Source of the DNA: Maratus speciosus
Lineage: Eukaryota > Arthropoda > Arachnida > Araneae > Salticidae
DNA length: 64,000 nucleotides
Direction: 5' to 3'
Assembly: GCA_963932465.1 (NCBI GenBank)
Contig: OZ010791.1
Coordinates: 320,660,283-320,724,282, forward strand
The notes under the pieces were generated by a model, which was not told where the DNA came from, did no database searches, and saw only the letters and a program-made list of their open reading frames with translations. Below, piece by piece: positions 46,931 through 58,506 of this stretch; position 1 is the stretch's first letter; each line of letters begins with the position of its first letter. The position numbers were made by a program, and so were the translations under genes.

Positions 46931-47458
46931 CCCTTTATGTACTGAATTATGAATTCATGAAATTTTTACCTTCTAAAACATTTTTCTCGAATTGTTTAAA
47001 CTACATTAAAAGATTTACATAATCTTTTAATAAATTTCAGAAGAACTTTAGAAGGATTGAAGGATTTAGAAGAATTAATTAAATTTGAATTTATAGGGAT
47101 TTTGTGCAATATTTATAACCCCACTCAAATCTTTTATTCTAAATGTTTTTATTACTATTTTGTTGAATTAGGAAATGTACAAATATAATGTTCTTACAAT
47201 AGAAATATAGAAATATTTCCAAATTGAAGAATTCCCCCCTCCTCCCCCAATTCTAAGAAAGCTCATGAGATGCAAAGGCAAAAAAATCATCCTTTTAAAA
47301 ATATTTTTGTTATGTGTAACCCATAATGGTTTTGGAACAAGATAAAGTAATGTATCTATAACTTATTTTAAACTGTATTACAACTAATCGATCTATTAAA
47401 TGAATTTTATAACAAGTTATTTTAATGGTACTTATAATTACCGTCAGTAGATAAAGGG
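46931..47458. mobile_element. 528-bp piggyBac-type MITE
   Basis: Ends CCCTTTATGTACTGA and, inverted, CCCTTTATCTACTGA (one mismatch), each next to TTAA (46927-46930, 47459-47462). A subterminal palindrome ATGAATTCAT follows the left end. No transposase; the largest internal frame is AT-driven. Confidence 0.85.
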
Positions 47459-47464
47459 TTAAGA

Positions 47465-48364
47465 AAAAAAGAATAGTAAAATTTTGTTGACTACAATTAT
47501 AGGGAATAGTGGATACGTTTACATCAAAGAATTGAAACAACCGGAATAATAAAATTAACAAAACCAATAAAACAATTTTAAAAAAGTAAAAATAAATAAA
47601 TAGAGTGACAGTAACAGTAAGTTTTATGATTTACACATTCAGATGAAATACGTTATTCATAAAATACAAAGGCTGAACATTTAAAAATCTAATATGTAAC
47701 AACCTAGTTTCTACTCTCATTAAATTACCAGGCGCCTATTTCTAATTAAAATTTTCGACTGTGTCATGAATGGTGAATTCATGCAAAGATATATTGAGAA
47801 ACAAACATCAACAAACTGGGACTATTTTATTTTTATTCATGTAGCCCATGTAAATCTCAAGAGTTTAATAATGCTCGTGAAATGCAGCAATAGATAATAG
47901 ATCTATATTATTTTCGAATATTAAGTTGAAAGATACCTTTTCTTTTTCGAACAAAAGAAGATTTTCTCAAAGAATTTCTGCTCTTATATTCCCACTCTCA
48001 TTCTCCAAAACAATTATTTTTTTTTTCATATTAGATAATGCTGAGATGACCAAAGTTTAAATTAACCACAAAAATATTTAATAACTTTCAATAAGAAATG
48101 TCTGTCTGTCGCTTTCAAACTTTATATCAGAATTATTTTATAATTTCGTTATAAACGTAAGGTTAAAAAAAGCAAAGAAAAATTAGCGTTATTTGTTGCT
48201 ATTAATCCATTTTAAGTCTATTTTAACGAGGGAAAATATATTATTGTTTTCTTTAAGAATAAGTATACTTGACTTGAAATTCATTTCCGTTAATTTATTC
48301 TTTTCTTCATTTTTATTAAACTTATTTAAATGTTCTTGAAACTGCCTTTACACGGAATAGAGCG

Positions 48365-48400
<36 letters not shown>

Positions 48401-50555
48401 TTGTATACTACACGTAGTTTACGCGTTGAATACTAACACACAATCCAGCTAACAATACATAGAAGGTTTATCTGTCATATATATATCTTTGATTTTACAT
48501 AATTGGAAAGATTTATCATTGAATAAATTATTTCGCATGAAATGTACACCATAGTTCCATAGTTTCAGAAACACTTTAGTTTGATCATATTTTTTGCCTG
48601 TAGATGAAAAATTATATTAACAGTTATTTAAAAAAATAAAATCTATAAATCCTAATTTAGAATAAAGGTTCCAATTGGATTATATTTATGAATCGTTATG
48701 TAACAAAATGCTGAAAATTATCGATTTATTAAGTAAAAATAAAGAAATTTGTTTTAATATAAACTATTGTTTTGTTAATTCTGTTTCATTTGTACTTTTA
48801 ATTGAAGTTAAAGAAAAAAAAACAGTTGTCTTTAATAAAGAGCATCGGATACTTCTGTAGATAAACTTGAAATTGAACATTAGAAAGTAATTTAATGCTT
48901 ATCGAAATACGATAAAAATGAACAAGCGGAATTAACAAAAGAAGACAAAACTACAAAGTAATGTTTAAAGATAGGAACTCAATTTCATCTGAAAACATTA
49001 AAAAGATAAAAAACAAAATAAGAAATTTGAAGATCTAAACTAAGAAAAGCAATATATTTTCAAAGACAATGTATTTTCAAATGTAGTTAGTTCTGCTTCA
49101 AAAAAAAAAAATGATACTTTTTCTGGAAAAATCTGGAGGAAAATCTGCCTACATAACATTTTTTAATGTTAAAGTTTTTGCTTTTGTTATAGTAATAATA
49201 TTCTGTTTAAAATAAAGCAAAAAATGATGAGTTATATTTTGACTTATAAAATAATTTGGCTTATAGATATAATTTTTTTCATTTTTTCTGCTCATCGTTA
49301 AAAAGTATTTTTTGAATGCCTTTTATTGAGAACTCTATTCAAAGAATGTAAGTGTATAAATTACAAAAGATACTATAGCATGTAAGTGATATGTGAATTT
49401 ATATTTAATGCGTGTAAAAGGTTGATATTTGTTTTGATTAAACATACAAAAAGAAATGTATGCAATATAATTGAAAGTGACTTCATCTTTTAGAGATCAA
49501 GGGAATTTGGAGAATGAGTAGTCACAATGTAGAAAAGTTTTAAAATGCTTAGCAGAACTGGTTGAAAATCCGAATTAAAACCGGTCTTACAAACGTACTA
49601 TAGTCTTGGAAAATTCCATTATGTCTCATGAAATGATGCTACAATCGATCCGCTACCATATTCCATTACCCCAATTATGTCAAAATCTTACATCGGACTA
49701 ATATTTAAATTCAAATAGGAAAATATGCTCATCGGCAGAATATACTTTATTAAATATTTTCCACAAAACTTTTCAGCCAAATTACAGATATTACACGTTA
49801 CGATTTAGAAATATGTCTGCTGCATTTAGTATTTTAAATTAAATATGATTATTCATTTGTCCTGTTTTGTATTTCCACAGAGCCGTCAAAAAATATTTTT
49901 CAAACTGGAATTAAATCGGATATTTTAAATGGTAATTGACAGTGATTCAGCGTACATGTACATCACACTGAAATTTTTTGTGTGTATGAGGCACAGTCTC
50001 GGTCTTTCAGTTTCAAATCTAGTTAACGTTCTATTTTCCTGCCTATCAAACACTAATTTTGACATCTTCATTTAAATAAAGTTGAAACATCGTTAGAAAT
50101 AATATAGTGCGACTACGGAAATTCAAGTGCAAGACATTTAATTTTGTGTTAACTGCATCCCCATATTAGGTTCCCCATATTAAATCAGCTTGAAGCTTCA
50201 TTAAAAATGTCAGTGCTAAAATTTACCGATGAAGGTTTCATTATTGTTGAATTTTAAAAGCACTGCTCCTGCATGTATTTATGGCGTGGCCATTTATTTA
50301 TGTGTTGTGATTCTGAATCTAAAAAAAGTAAAAAATTGTATCTTACAATTTGCTGTTATTAGTAGAATATTCTATCAACATATTATTGATAAAATACAAA
50401 AAAAAAAATATATTCGTCTTATTACTTTCTCAAAATAAAACATTAAAATTTGCATCCTACTAATTCTGTGGTTGTACTTTGTATCCTAAATGTAATAATT
50501 ATGATATTCTTTATGAAAAATAAAATTTATTTCACATCGGTCAGTCTTAACTACT
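47465..50555. other. AT-rich sequence, no gene seen
   Basis: About 3.1 kb without supported genes. Includes a TA microsatellite at 48365-48393. Frames at 48675-48860 and 50229-50438 resemble no known protein. Confidence 0.55.
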
Positions 50556-50560
50556 TTTAT

Positions 50561-51930
50561 CCCTTTAAGCCCTGACCCGCACAATTGTACGGGTGATACT
50601 AAAGTAAAAGAGAATGACTATTGCCTGTTTTTGTGAAATTTAAAACCAAATCTGGACATTTATATGAGTTAACTGCCTTCAGATGTTTTGATAAGACACA
50701 CCTAAGGGGCACCAACTACAATACAGGGTTAGATACAATACAGGGACTGCTTTTAAACAAGACTATATAATCTGACAGCAATACACGAAAAGTTTTTACT
50801 GTCGTAATTTCATTTAAAGTTTTTGTGTTTGCTTGGATTTAATTTTTCTTTTCATATACTTTATTCATGATTTTAATTGATTTTGTCTTTGATAAATTTA
50901 GGCTTTACAAATGTTGAAAAACAAATGACCCGCACAATTGTGACTGTCGGGACTTTACCACTTCCAAAATGGACACAATTCCTAATATATAAAATTTTTA
51001 TTTTTAAGTTATTTTTTTAAACTTATGTTTTTAGCAATTTATTTTTTATTAATTACATTTTTAAAAAGGATTAATTTTAAATTAATAGGTTTGTACTATT
51101 CAGGATTTCTATTTAAAATTGATAGAATTAGATATATAATATGCACATGTAACGAACTGTATCTTTCTGCTCTGAGTTATAGATATCATATATGATTTAT
51201 AAGTTTTATATGAGTTATATGCATATCACGAGATAGATTTTTAAGTTAGATAAATTCATTCCATTTTGTCGACACAGCAAGTAAACCTCCAGGAATAAAT
51301 AATAATTTATGGAAACTTCAGAAAATGCTCGACAGATTCCGTAGTGTTTACTTGAATTTACCTGGAGATCAGGGAAAATTTTCCATAGATGAACAGACGA
51401 TTTCTTTTTTAGGACATGCTTCAGTAAAGCATTATATAAAAAAAAACCACACTCTGTAGTAACAGTATCACCTGGGATAGTTTTAAATTTTGTAGTATAC
51501 CAGTGGGAAAGTACAGACCTGGTCCAAAACGGAGTGAAGGGCATACCACTTGCCAGTGGCTCTTAAGAGGAGTGCGAGCATTGAGCACGTCTCAGAAAAT
51601 GAAATTGTAGTGGTCTGTCCAAAAACAAAAATTGTTTCAAACATTTTCATTGTGGCTGATGAAAATTATCCGAATAAACAACTTTTTTGCTTAAACTTTT
51701 ATCTTTAGATATTTGCACACATAATCCCAAACTATACAATTGTGTAGATTTAGCCCAAAAACAGCTGCATTAAAACCGAACATGCACAATTGTGCGTGTC
51801 CTCCCTTGGCATAACCTGACATCGGATATTTTTTTTAATATTTTTTTTTTCAATCAAATACGGTCCTATCGATAATGGGAAACCACCCAAACTTTCAATT
51901 TCCACCAAAAAATCTCCCTGTCTTAAAGGG
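50561..51930 (+). mobile_element. Decayed piggyBac element, internally deleted
   Basis: Left end CCCTTTAAGCCCTG (flank TTAT, a decayed TTAA) and right end ACAGGGAG...TCTTAAAGGG (flank TTAA, 51931-51934); inverted CCCTTTAAG termini. The palindrome GCACAATTGTGC or a near match recurs subterminally at about 50580, 50932, 51734 and 51784, which could be transposase binding sites. Carries a transposase fragment at 51316-51530. At 1.37 kb it is much shorter than an intact piggyBac. Confidence 0.75.
51316..51530 (+). pseudogene. PiggyBac-like transposase fragment
   Basis: The plus strand reads LQKMLDRFRSVYLNLPGDQG then KFSIDEQTISFLGHASVKHY, followed after a stop and frame change by GIVLNFVVYQWEST. 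The SIDEQ block contains the first catalytic Asp of piggyBac transposases. The later catalytic Asp regions are not recognisable. The 109-codon minus-strand frame over the same bases (51215-51544) is a shadow. Confidence 0.7.
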
Positions 51931-51934
51931 TTAA

Positions 51935-52545
51935 TATAATATATATACAATCTGGTAGCCAAATTATACTTCAATATATTATCTGACAATTAAAAGATGA
52001 TACTAATTTTTCTGGTTCTTACAAGGAATTATACATTGATCTTCCTGTGTTAATACATGAAATCCAAAGATGCATTTGAAAATTTCCATCAATATCACAT
52101 ATCTGTCTGATCATGAAAATTTCTGTTTTCGTTTACCACTTTTTATATAATATGGGATACATTAAATAATAGAATATAGAAATTATAAATTTTAAATAGA
52201 TAATCAAATTTTTATGTATTTCATAATATGAGTAAATAGAGGTAATACTTCCAAGTATTAGTTAATTTCCATTAACATATTTTATAAACTGTCTGCTCTT
52301 TTAATATTGCATTAACCTTAAAAATATATGATTAAAATATCATAAATGGATAAAAGCATTTGTAATACCTTATTTAAAAAGCAAGAGTATTTAATTCTCG
52401 TAAAATTGATAATATTGCTTTTCTTAAATATTTAGATATTACATTCACCACAGTAATATATATATATATATATATATGCGAGATACTTCGGTGCATCGTG
52501 ACTAACTGCAGAGGCCTTCGCATAGTGCTGTCTTTCAATAAATAT
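51935..52545. other. AT-rich sequence, no gene seen
   Basis: Contains a TA microsatellite near 52456-52477. Confidence 0.45.
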
Positions 52546-52547
52546 TA

Positions 52548-53077
52548 GGTTGAGCAAAAAGTTCTGGGAAATTTTTAATATGATAGTTACCACAATTTGT
52601 ATCATACATAGGAACTCTATTGCCAACAGTTGGATCGCGTGTACGACAAATCGATGCAGAAGTATCCAAGATTGGTTCGCTTAAAGCGCGCTTTGTTTCT
52701 GCAGGACAATGCCAAACTGCACAAGGCCCAGAGGACCAAGGACAAGTTTGCACAGTTGGACGGCGTCGAAATTCTTATACACCCCGCGTACAGTACAAAC
52801 GTTGCTCCATCCGATTATGGCATCTTTCGATCAATCCAACACTTTTTCATGGGCAGCCGATTTGAATCATTTAATGAAGGTGAAGAAGCATGTCAAGTGC
52901 TTTTCGATTCCAAGGAGCCGCCATGGTAATTCAGAAAATCCGGAATCTAGCAGAACGATGGCAGAAAGTCATGGACTATGATGGTCTCTACTTTGAAGAA
53001 TAGTCCTTGTTGCTTTTGTTGTTAATTTGTGCATAAGAACGCAACTTTCACAAATTTCCCAGAATTTTTGCTCAACC
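52548..53077 (+). mobile_element. Mariner element with intact ends, internally deleted
   Basis: Ends GGTTGAGCAAAAAGTTCTGG and, inverted, GGTTGAGCAAAAATTCTGGG, flanked by TA (52546-52547, 53078-53079). At 530 bp it retains only the last third of the transposase. Good terminal repeats suggest it could still be mobilised in trans by a related mariner. Confidence 0.85.
52620..53003 (+). pseudogene. Mariner transposase, C-terminal third
   Basis: The plus strand encodes QLDRVYDKSMQKYPRLVRLK, ALFLQDNAKLHKA, then ILIHPAYSTNVAPSDYGIF and, after a frameshift near 52920, RNLAERWQKVMDYDGLYFEE with a stop at 53001. The Asp of QDN and the Asp of APSD are both present with 35 residues between them, one more than the usual mariner 34. 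The N-terminal DNA-binding domain and first catalytic Asp are deleted. Confidence 0.85.
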
Positions 53078-53079
53078 TA

Positions 53080-53334
53080 GAATAATCCGAAAATTTCTCC
53101 TTCCTACCTTTGAGAAATTTGCCTAACGTATACGTAATAAAACATGAAATTTTCCTCTCTCTTCTAGTACGACTGTTAGTTAAAGTTGTAAATTCGGGGA
53201 GCTTATCGTTTGATTTTCTATAACGTTATTACAGAAATTACAGAAGAAAATTAATTGCCTAATTTTTAATTCTTTATTTACTAAAAATGAAATTAAGTTT
53301 TTATTGCAATTAAAATAATATATGTACACACACG

Positions 53335-53366
<32 letters not shown>

Positions 53367-54165
53367 GGGTGACCCAAAAACATTGTCGTCAGATTTTATT
53401 CCTTAAATATTGATATGTATTATAAATTAAAAAGTTACGTGTAAAAAGGTACAGAAGTTTATGACATCAATTAAACTTTTCATGCAATTAAATTTGAAGA
53501 AATACAAATTTAAATTTTTATACTTCCCCGTACAAAAAAAAATTCAAATTAATAAAATGTGTCCATACACTAATAAGGTCATGTGTAATATATGTATATA
53601 TATATATATATAAGTATATACACTTCCAATACATTTATTTTCATTAAAGATTAAAATCAGATTTTCTTTATATATTATAAATTAAATAAGTACAGTTATT
53701 AGAAATGATATTTCTATACTAAAAAGATAATTCACGTTAAGCATGTTAAACATTATTCCACTAGGAACATTTTTGGGGCACGTTTTGCGCTGTGGTAGAT
53801 AAACATGTCTCATTTCGCATCGCTTCATTCTTACATTATGTTGTATTTAACTTACATGAAAGCAGATAAACTTTTTAACCAAAAAAAAGAGATGTCAGAA
53901 ACTACTAATGCAGTTCCAGTTTTCCGCTGTTCTTTCTATCATATCAGTAAGCGATTTGAAATTGACTTTGTTGTAAAGCAATGCACTGCTATAGCAGCAG
54001 TTGCGTGTGTGGTTTTCCCTCATCTGATCCAATCACATGGGCAGTTAGGAATTATTCATTAAATTCAAAGTTTTGTCAACTTCGCATTTAGTCGCTAATT
54101 ATTTGGTTATAAATTAAATTAAAAAAATTGTCAGGTACTCTGTATTATTCAAAAATCGTAGAAAT
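53080..54165. other. AT-rich sequence with CA/TA microsatellites
   Basis: A CA then TA microsatellite lies at about 53325-53366, directly followed by GGGTGACCCAAAAAC, which resembles an isolated transposon terminus. A second TA run lies near 53594. The 85-codon frame at 53805-54062 (+) is unrecognised. Confidence 0.45.
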
Positions 54166-54169
54166 AAAA

Positions 54170-54535
54170 CCGTGTAAAGAAGGAAGCGGGCGGCAAATCA
54201 CCAAGTAGCAACTTTCTAACCTTATACCAGGCACTTCCTTTTATCAAGACCTTTAACCAGATAGCGCTACGTCACTTGATGGAAATCGTTGAAAATGAAA
54301 TATTTTAAAGATGATTATTTATTTATTTTTGTTATTTAATTACTAAACAAGTACTGGACTAATTTTGATGTAATTTAAATGGAACGTGCTTGAGAGTATC
54401 CACTATAAATTAAGAAAAAATCACATTAAAGAGACGCGTAGTTTCAGAGTAATCGGGGAACATAAAAATAAATACATACACATCGAATTGAGGGCCCCCT
54501 TCCTTTTTTTAAAGTCGGTTAAAAATTAAAAGCCC
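54170..54535. repeat. Fragment of a widespread arthropod repeat
   Basis: Ends TACATACACATCGAATTGAG, GGCCCCCTTCC, then AAAGTCGGTTAAAA. I remember a closely similar ending (ACCTCCTCCTTTTTTGAAGT then CGGTTAAA) from interspersed repeats in many arthropods. The left boundary is uncertain. Confidence 0.35.
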
Positions 54536-54539
54536 TTTA

Positions 54540-56095
54540 TCATTAGTATATAACAAAAATTAAAAATGTTCTGTTTTCACTTTTGCCTCATCTGAAGTAT
54601 GCAATATCAGCTAGTCTGTTAGGGCTTCCAAAATATTAAAATCTTTAGGAATCAGAATAAAATATCTGAATTCTTTATTTGAGGAAATTTATTCCACGCA
54701 TGAATTTCAGACTGATCTGGAATTGAAATTTATGGGAAAGGATTACTAAGTAAGTCTCGGAAATATTGTATTAAGTCAAATTCTTACATCCTTTGTATGC
54801 AGGTTAAATAATTAAATTTAAGAAATTACAATTTTTTGTATCCTACTAATTAAAAAGGCAAAATAATTTAGGGAAACAATATATAATGTATAAAATACAA
54901 AAATAAAAACTCTGAAGAGTTTTTGTATATTTTCGTTTTTCGTTATATAATATTTCCGTTGATTAAGATACATTTGTCTTTTTTTTACAATGGATAAAAC
55001 AGGAAATTGTTTGTATTTTTTTTTATCTACAGTTTGTAATTACATTCTATACTTAGCTTTTTTTTATTTTCTTTTATCTCTCCGTTAGATTCTAAAAAAG
55101 AGGAAGAATAAAAAGAAATCACATAAAGCGAATACAGCTAACTCTTAAAACAAGGAAATGGGTTTTTTCAAAACCTTTTTGTAATAAACTTGGAAAGAAC
55201 AGGTATGAAAAGGTGAATAATTTGAAACGTATACGTTTTATTTGTCTAATAAAAATATAGGAAAACATTTTAGAGACGAATTTTATAACGGCTTTTTTTT
55301 TTTTTAGAACTGCACACCATTTTTTTTTGTCTAAAAGTCAACAAATTGCATTTTCTTTTTAAATATATATCGACTTCTTAAATAATGGTTGCATTATAGG
55401 AAAACAATTTGGCAGTGGAAAAGTTCCTATATTTATCCCTGAAAGACTTTATACCTCTTTTAGAATTTAAAATATTTCATTGCTTTCATAAGATAGTTTG
55501 GATTGACAGAAATATTTATACGTTTGATAGCTAATTATGAAGAAATAAATTCTCAAACAAATTTTTATTCACTGTCAATTCTTTATCACTCAGTGAGCAT
55601 CTCATTTACAATGTTAATAAAAGTTCTTTAAATGAAACTGATACCCAGATAATAAATTGTGTCAGAGAAGGTTGAAGTTTTCATATAAAACAAGAAATTT
55701 TGACAATTCTAACAGAAAAAAATTCAGAAAAACATGTTTGGCACATATGTCTTATCTGTATTTGTGTCTATCTATGTATATGCCTGTCTTTCCATACACA
55801 TTCACATAAAAAATGTCTTCTGAAAGAACTGCACGCAATTCAAATTTTCAACTGTCGAAAGCGTATTTGAAATTCAATGGCTGAAAATCGTTGTATTTGC
55901 ATCTAGAAATATGCAAACATGGTAGGTTATAGCTAATCAAGATTGATTGTCTACTCTCCAGTTATATGATAACCAGGACGTAGTTGAAGATTCTAGCATT
56001 GTAAAATGCATTTAAATTTATTACAAAATGTTTATATCGTATTATCTGGGGTGTTTATGTTATCTGGGCTTCATATTTTTGGTGATATTCCTGTT
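54540..56095. other. AT-rich sequence, no gene seen
   Basis: No feature supported. Confidence 0.5.
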
Positions 56096-56098
56096 CCC

Positions 56099-56281
56099 AT
56101 GGCTGGAAGAAAACGATGGGCAGATAGTGAGTGCTAGCTTGCTGTAGGATGCAAAAAGTCAGAACAGACAATCAAAGATATTGCTCTCTTTTTAAACGTC
56201 GATCATTCAGTAAGTTCTAGATTACTGAAACAATTTCGAATAAACCAAGACGTTGCTTGGAGATTTGTAACCGGACGTTAA
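56099..56281 (+). pseudogene. Tc1-like transposase N-terminus, decayed
   Basis: A frame from an ATG at 56099 reads MAGRKRWADSEC, a TAG stop, then KKSEQTIKDIALFLNVDHSV and SSRLLKQFRINQDVAWRFVT before TAA at 56279. The IKDIA...VxxSxxSRLxKQF pattern is the N-terminal helix-turn-helix of Tc1 transposases. Nothing of the catalytic domain follows. Confidence 0.6.
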
Positions 56282-56284
56282 CAC

Positions 56285-56625
56285 AAATTTAAGTTCCCAG
56301 TGCCAAAAAGTGTGGTAATACAAACTGCCATACATTTGAATGTTAATTTAGTGAAATATAAACTACTGAAAAAGGCACTAATAAATGTTAAAAATAAACC
56401 TCCGTTATTTATGCATTACCTGAATGTTAATGTATGCATAATATTTTTATTTTATTTTATATGATGATTTTTAAATCCCCAAACGTACCATTATTCAGGC
56501 TGTTCGTCGAAAATCTCCCGATATATATATATATATATTTCATTTCTGATAATTAGTTGCCAAGTAATCAGCAGATGTATAAAATCAGAGCTTTATAGAG
56601 CTATACTTGAGATTAAAATTGAATA
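56285..56625. other. AT-rich sequence, no gene seen
   Basis: Contains a short TA run near 56520. No gene. Confidence 0.4.
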
Positions 56626-56627
56626 TA

Positions 56628-57539
56628 CAGGGTTGTTATAATTAAAGTTCGCCTATTCAGAAGGCTCTAGAGCCGGTTCTATGGCTCCAAACAAAACAAA
56701 ATTTCACTAGTACGTAGTTAAAGTGATGCGCTCTGCAAAAATCGAAAAAAGGTTACTTACATTTTTCGTCAGTAGGTGGCGCTGCGCTAATATTTAAGAC
56801 GCAATATGTTCAATGCTAGTAATGTCTACCTTTTTTCGTTCTCTGCCAGGAAGAATGTCGAGTTTTCCTGTTTCTTCTAACTTTTTAATCATTTTGTGAA
56901 CTCCACGATCTGACATTGGTCCACGTCTAACATCTTTTAGTTTCCGGAATTCTCGAACAGCTGCGGCTGCGTTGCTGTTATTTTGATAAAATAACTTTAC
57001 AAAAATTGCCTTTCTTTCAAAGTCACCATTCTCCACAAAGAGTAGATTCAAATGCTTTTCAGAAACAATCAACTGTTCCAGTGTCAAAGAAATCACAGAC
57101 ACACTTTATCAGCGAGTTTTAAATCGTCAGGTGCTTAGAAGGGTATTTCAAGTTTTCGAAGTTGCGACGTCACTTTGACGTCGTTCGTCGAAAATTTGAA
57201 TAAAAGGTGATGTTTTTTAAGCGTTGGGTGAAATTTCGTGATTTTGTGTGTTTCATCTGGATTGACCGAAATTGATATAACGAATCTGAATAAGTTTACT
57301 TTTACCAACTGTATAATAAAATTTCCTGTATTTTGTTTTTTACAAAGTAAAGGAATCTGCAAATATCGGCTTAAATATTGGCGCAGCGCCACCTATTGAC
57401 AAACATTTTAACTAATTTTTTTAGATTTTCGCAGAGCGCATCTCTTCAACTACGTACTAGTGAAATTTTGTTTCGTTTGGAGCCATAGAACCGGCTCTAG
57501 AGCTTTCTGAATAGGCGAAGTTTAATTATAACAACCATG
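56628..57539 (-). mobile_element. DUF4817-type mariner-like MITE with ~165-bp inverted ends
   Basis: Outer ends CAGGGTTGTTATAATTAAAG and, inverted, CATGGTTGTTATAATTAAAC; the inverted repeats then continue nearly identical for about 165 bp (AGCTCTAGAGCCGGTTCTAT, TTTCACTAGTACGTAGTT, AGGTGGCGCTGCGC). TA is present at both flanks (56626-56627, 57540-57541). The 912-bp element encodes only the N-terminal DNA-binding part of a transposase (56794-57102). Confidence 0.8.
56794..57102 (-). CDS. DNA-binding-domain-only protein of a DUF4817-type transposase
   Basis: A 102-codon open frame from an ATG at 57102. The first ~28 residues look like extra N-terminal sequence (a run of two starts); residues from about 29 on (RKAIFVKLFYQNNSNAAAAV, REFRKLKDVRRGPMSDRGVH, KMIKKLEETGKLDILPGRER) are the family helix-turn-helix. 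There is no catalytic segment before the other inverted end. If expressed it could bind the element's ends without cutting, so a repressor role is conceivable, but it may simply be a deletion derivative whose frame has stayed open. Confidence 0.6.
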   Translation of the reverse strand: MSVISLTLEQLIVSEKHLNLLFVENGDFERKAIFVKLFYQNNSNAAAAVREFRKLKDVRRGPMSDRGVHKMIKKLEETGKLDILPGRERKKVDITSIEHIAS

Positions 57540-57540
57540 T

Positions 57541-57643
57541 ATATATATATAGTATATATATAGTATATATATATAGTATATATATATATAGTATATATAT
57601 ATAGTATATATATATAGTATATATATAGTATAGTATAGTATAG
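57541..57643. repeat. TATATATAG minisatellite
   Basis: Irregular TA runs separated by single G about every 8-12 bases, lying exactly between the MITE and the reverse transcriptase frame. It appears to truncate the 5' end of the latter. Confidence 0.85.
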
Positions 57644-58506
57644 GGTTTGGTTCTTACCTGGAATGTGTAAATAAAAAATTGTTGAATATATTACAAAAAA
57701 TTTTTTATCAGGTTATAAATGAATATTCTTCGATAGTAATAAAAAATAGCTATGAACTTATAAAAAGTTTAAAAAAGCTGAAAAACATTACAGGATTTTA
57801 TACATATGATTTCGAGGATTTGTATAATAGCATAAATTTAGATGATTTGAAGTACAGAGTTATGGATTTTTTCAAGAAATCTAAAGAGAAGGATATCAGT
57901 ATGGAAATATTCACCGATTTATTTCAATTTGTTGTTTACGAAAATTATCTGTTTAAAGGGAAACAAATATATAAACAAGTGAGAGGTATTCCAATGGGGG
58001 GCAGTTGTAGCTCCATCCTTGCAGATGTTTATCTGTTTACATATGAAGCCGGTTTATTGCTGGAAAAAGACTTAAAGATATACAGATATATAGATGATGT
58101 TTTGGTGGTTGAGCTGAATAACAATAAAGAAATTTATCAATTTAAATGTTATCCAGACACTTTAAATTTAAAGAGTGCTTCGGATAATCAAAGCAGTGTC
58201 AACTACTTGGATGTTAATTTGGAGATTAAAAACGGAATTTTAGTATACAGTATTTATGATAAAAGAAACTATTTTGATTTTTATACAATAAAAATATTAA
58301 AATTTAATAGTAACGTGCATGTTTCAATTTTTAGAAATATATATTTAAATGGATTAAATCGTATTGCAAATTTGTGTTCAAATGTTGATAAATTGGTTGG
58401 TGAAATTTTTAACCTTTACATAAACGCCAGTAAACAAAATTACCCAATACATTTTCTGAATGATTTAACTTTCAATTTTATCAAGAAAAAAATGCTATCG
58501 AAATAA
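57634..58506 (+). CDS. Reverse transcriptase, 5'-truncated, otherwise open
   Basis: The frame is open from 57634 (in-frame TAG just before, inside the minisatellite) to TAA at 58504-58506. Counting from codon 57679: motif A YTYDFEDLYN (catalytic Asp 44), motif B GIPMGGSCSSILAD (103-116), motif C YRYIDDVLVV (Asp 139 and 140), YLDVNLEI (176-183), and YDKR (193-196) in the thumb region. The fingers region upstream of motif A is short and there is no convincing start codon. The motif set resembles Penelope-like and related stand-alone YIDD reverse transcriptases; the YDKR motif recalls a set of unclassified animal RT ORFs (from memory). No GIY-YIG endonuclease, RNase H or integrase is seen nearby. 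It is the longest ORF in the window and has no stops, so the insertion is probably young. Confidence 0.75.
   Translation, partial: YSIGFGSYLECVNKKLLNILQKIFYQVINEYSSIVIKNSYELIKSLKKLKNITGFYTYDFEDLYNSINLDDLKYRVMDFFKKSKEKDISMEIFTDLFQFVVYENYLFKGKQIYKQVRGIPMGGSCSSILADVYLFTYEAGLLLEKDLKIYRYIDDVLVVELNNNKEIYQFKCYPDTLNLKSASDNQSSVNYLDVNLEIKNGILVYSIYDKRNYFDFYTIKILKFNSNVHVSIFRNIYLNGLNRIANLCSNVDKLVGEIFNLYINASKQNYPIHFLNDLTFNFIKKKMLSK

Noticed and set aside
51215..51544. 109-codon minus-strand ORF
   Set aside because: Antisense shadow of the piggyBac transposase fragment on the plus strand.
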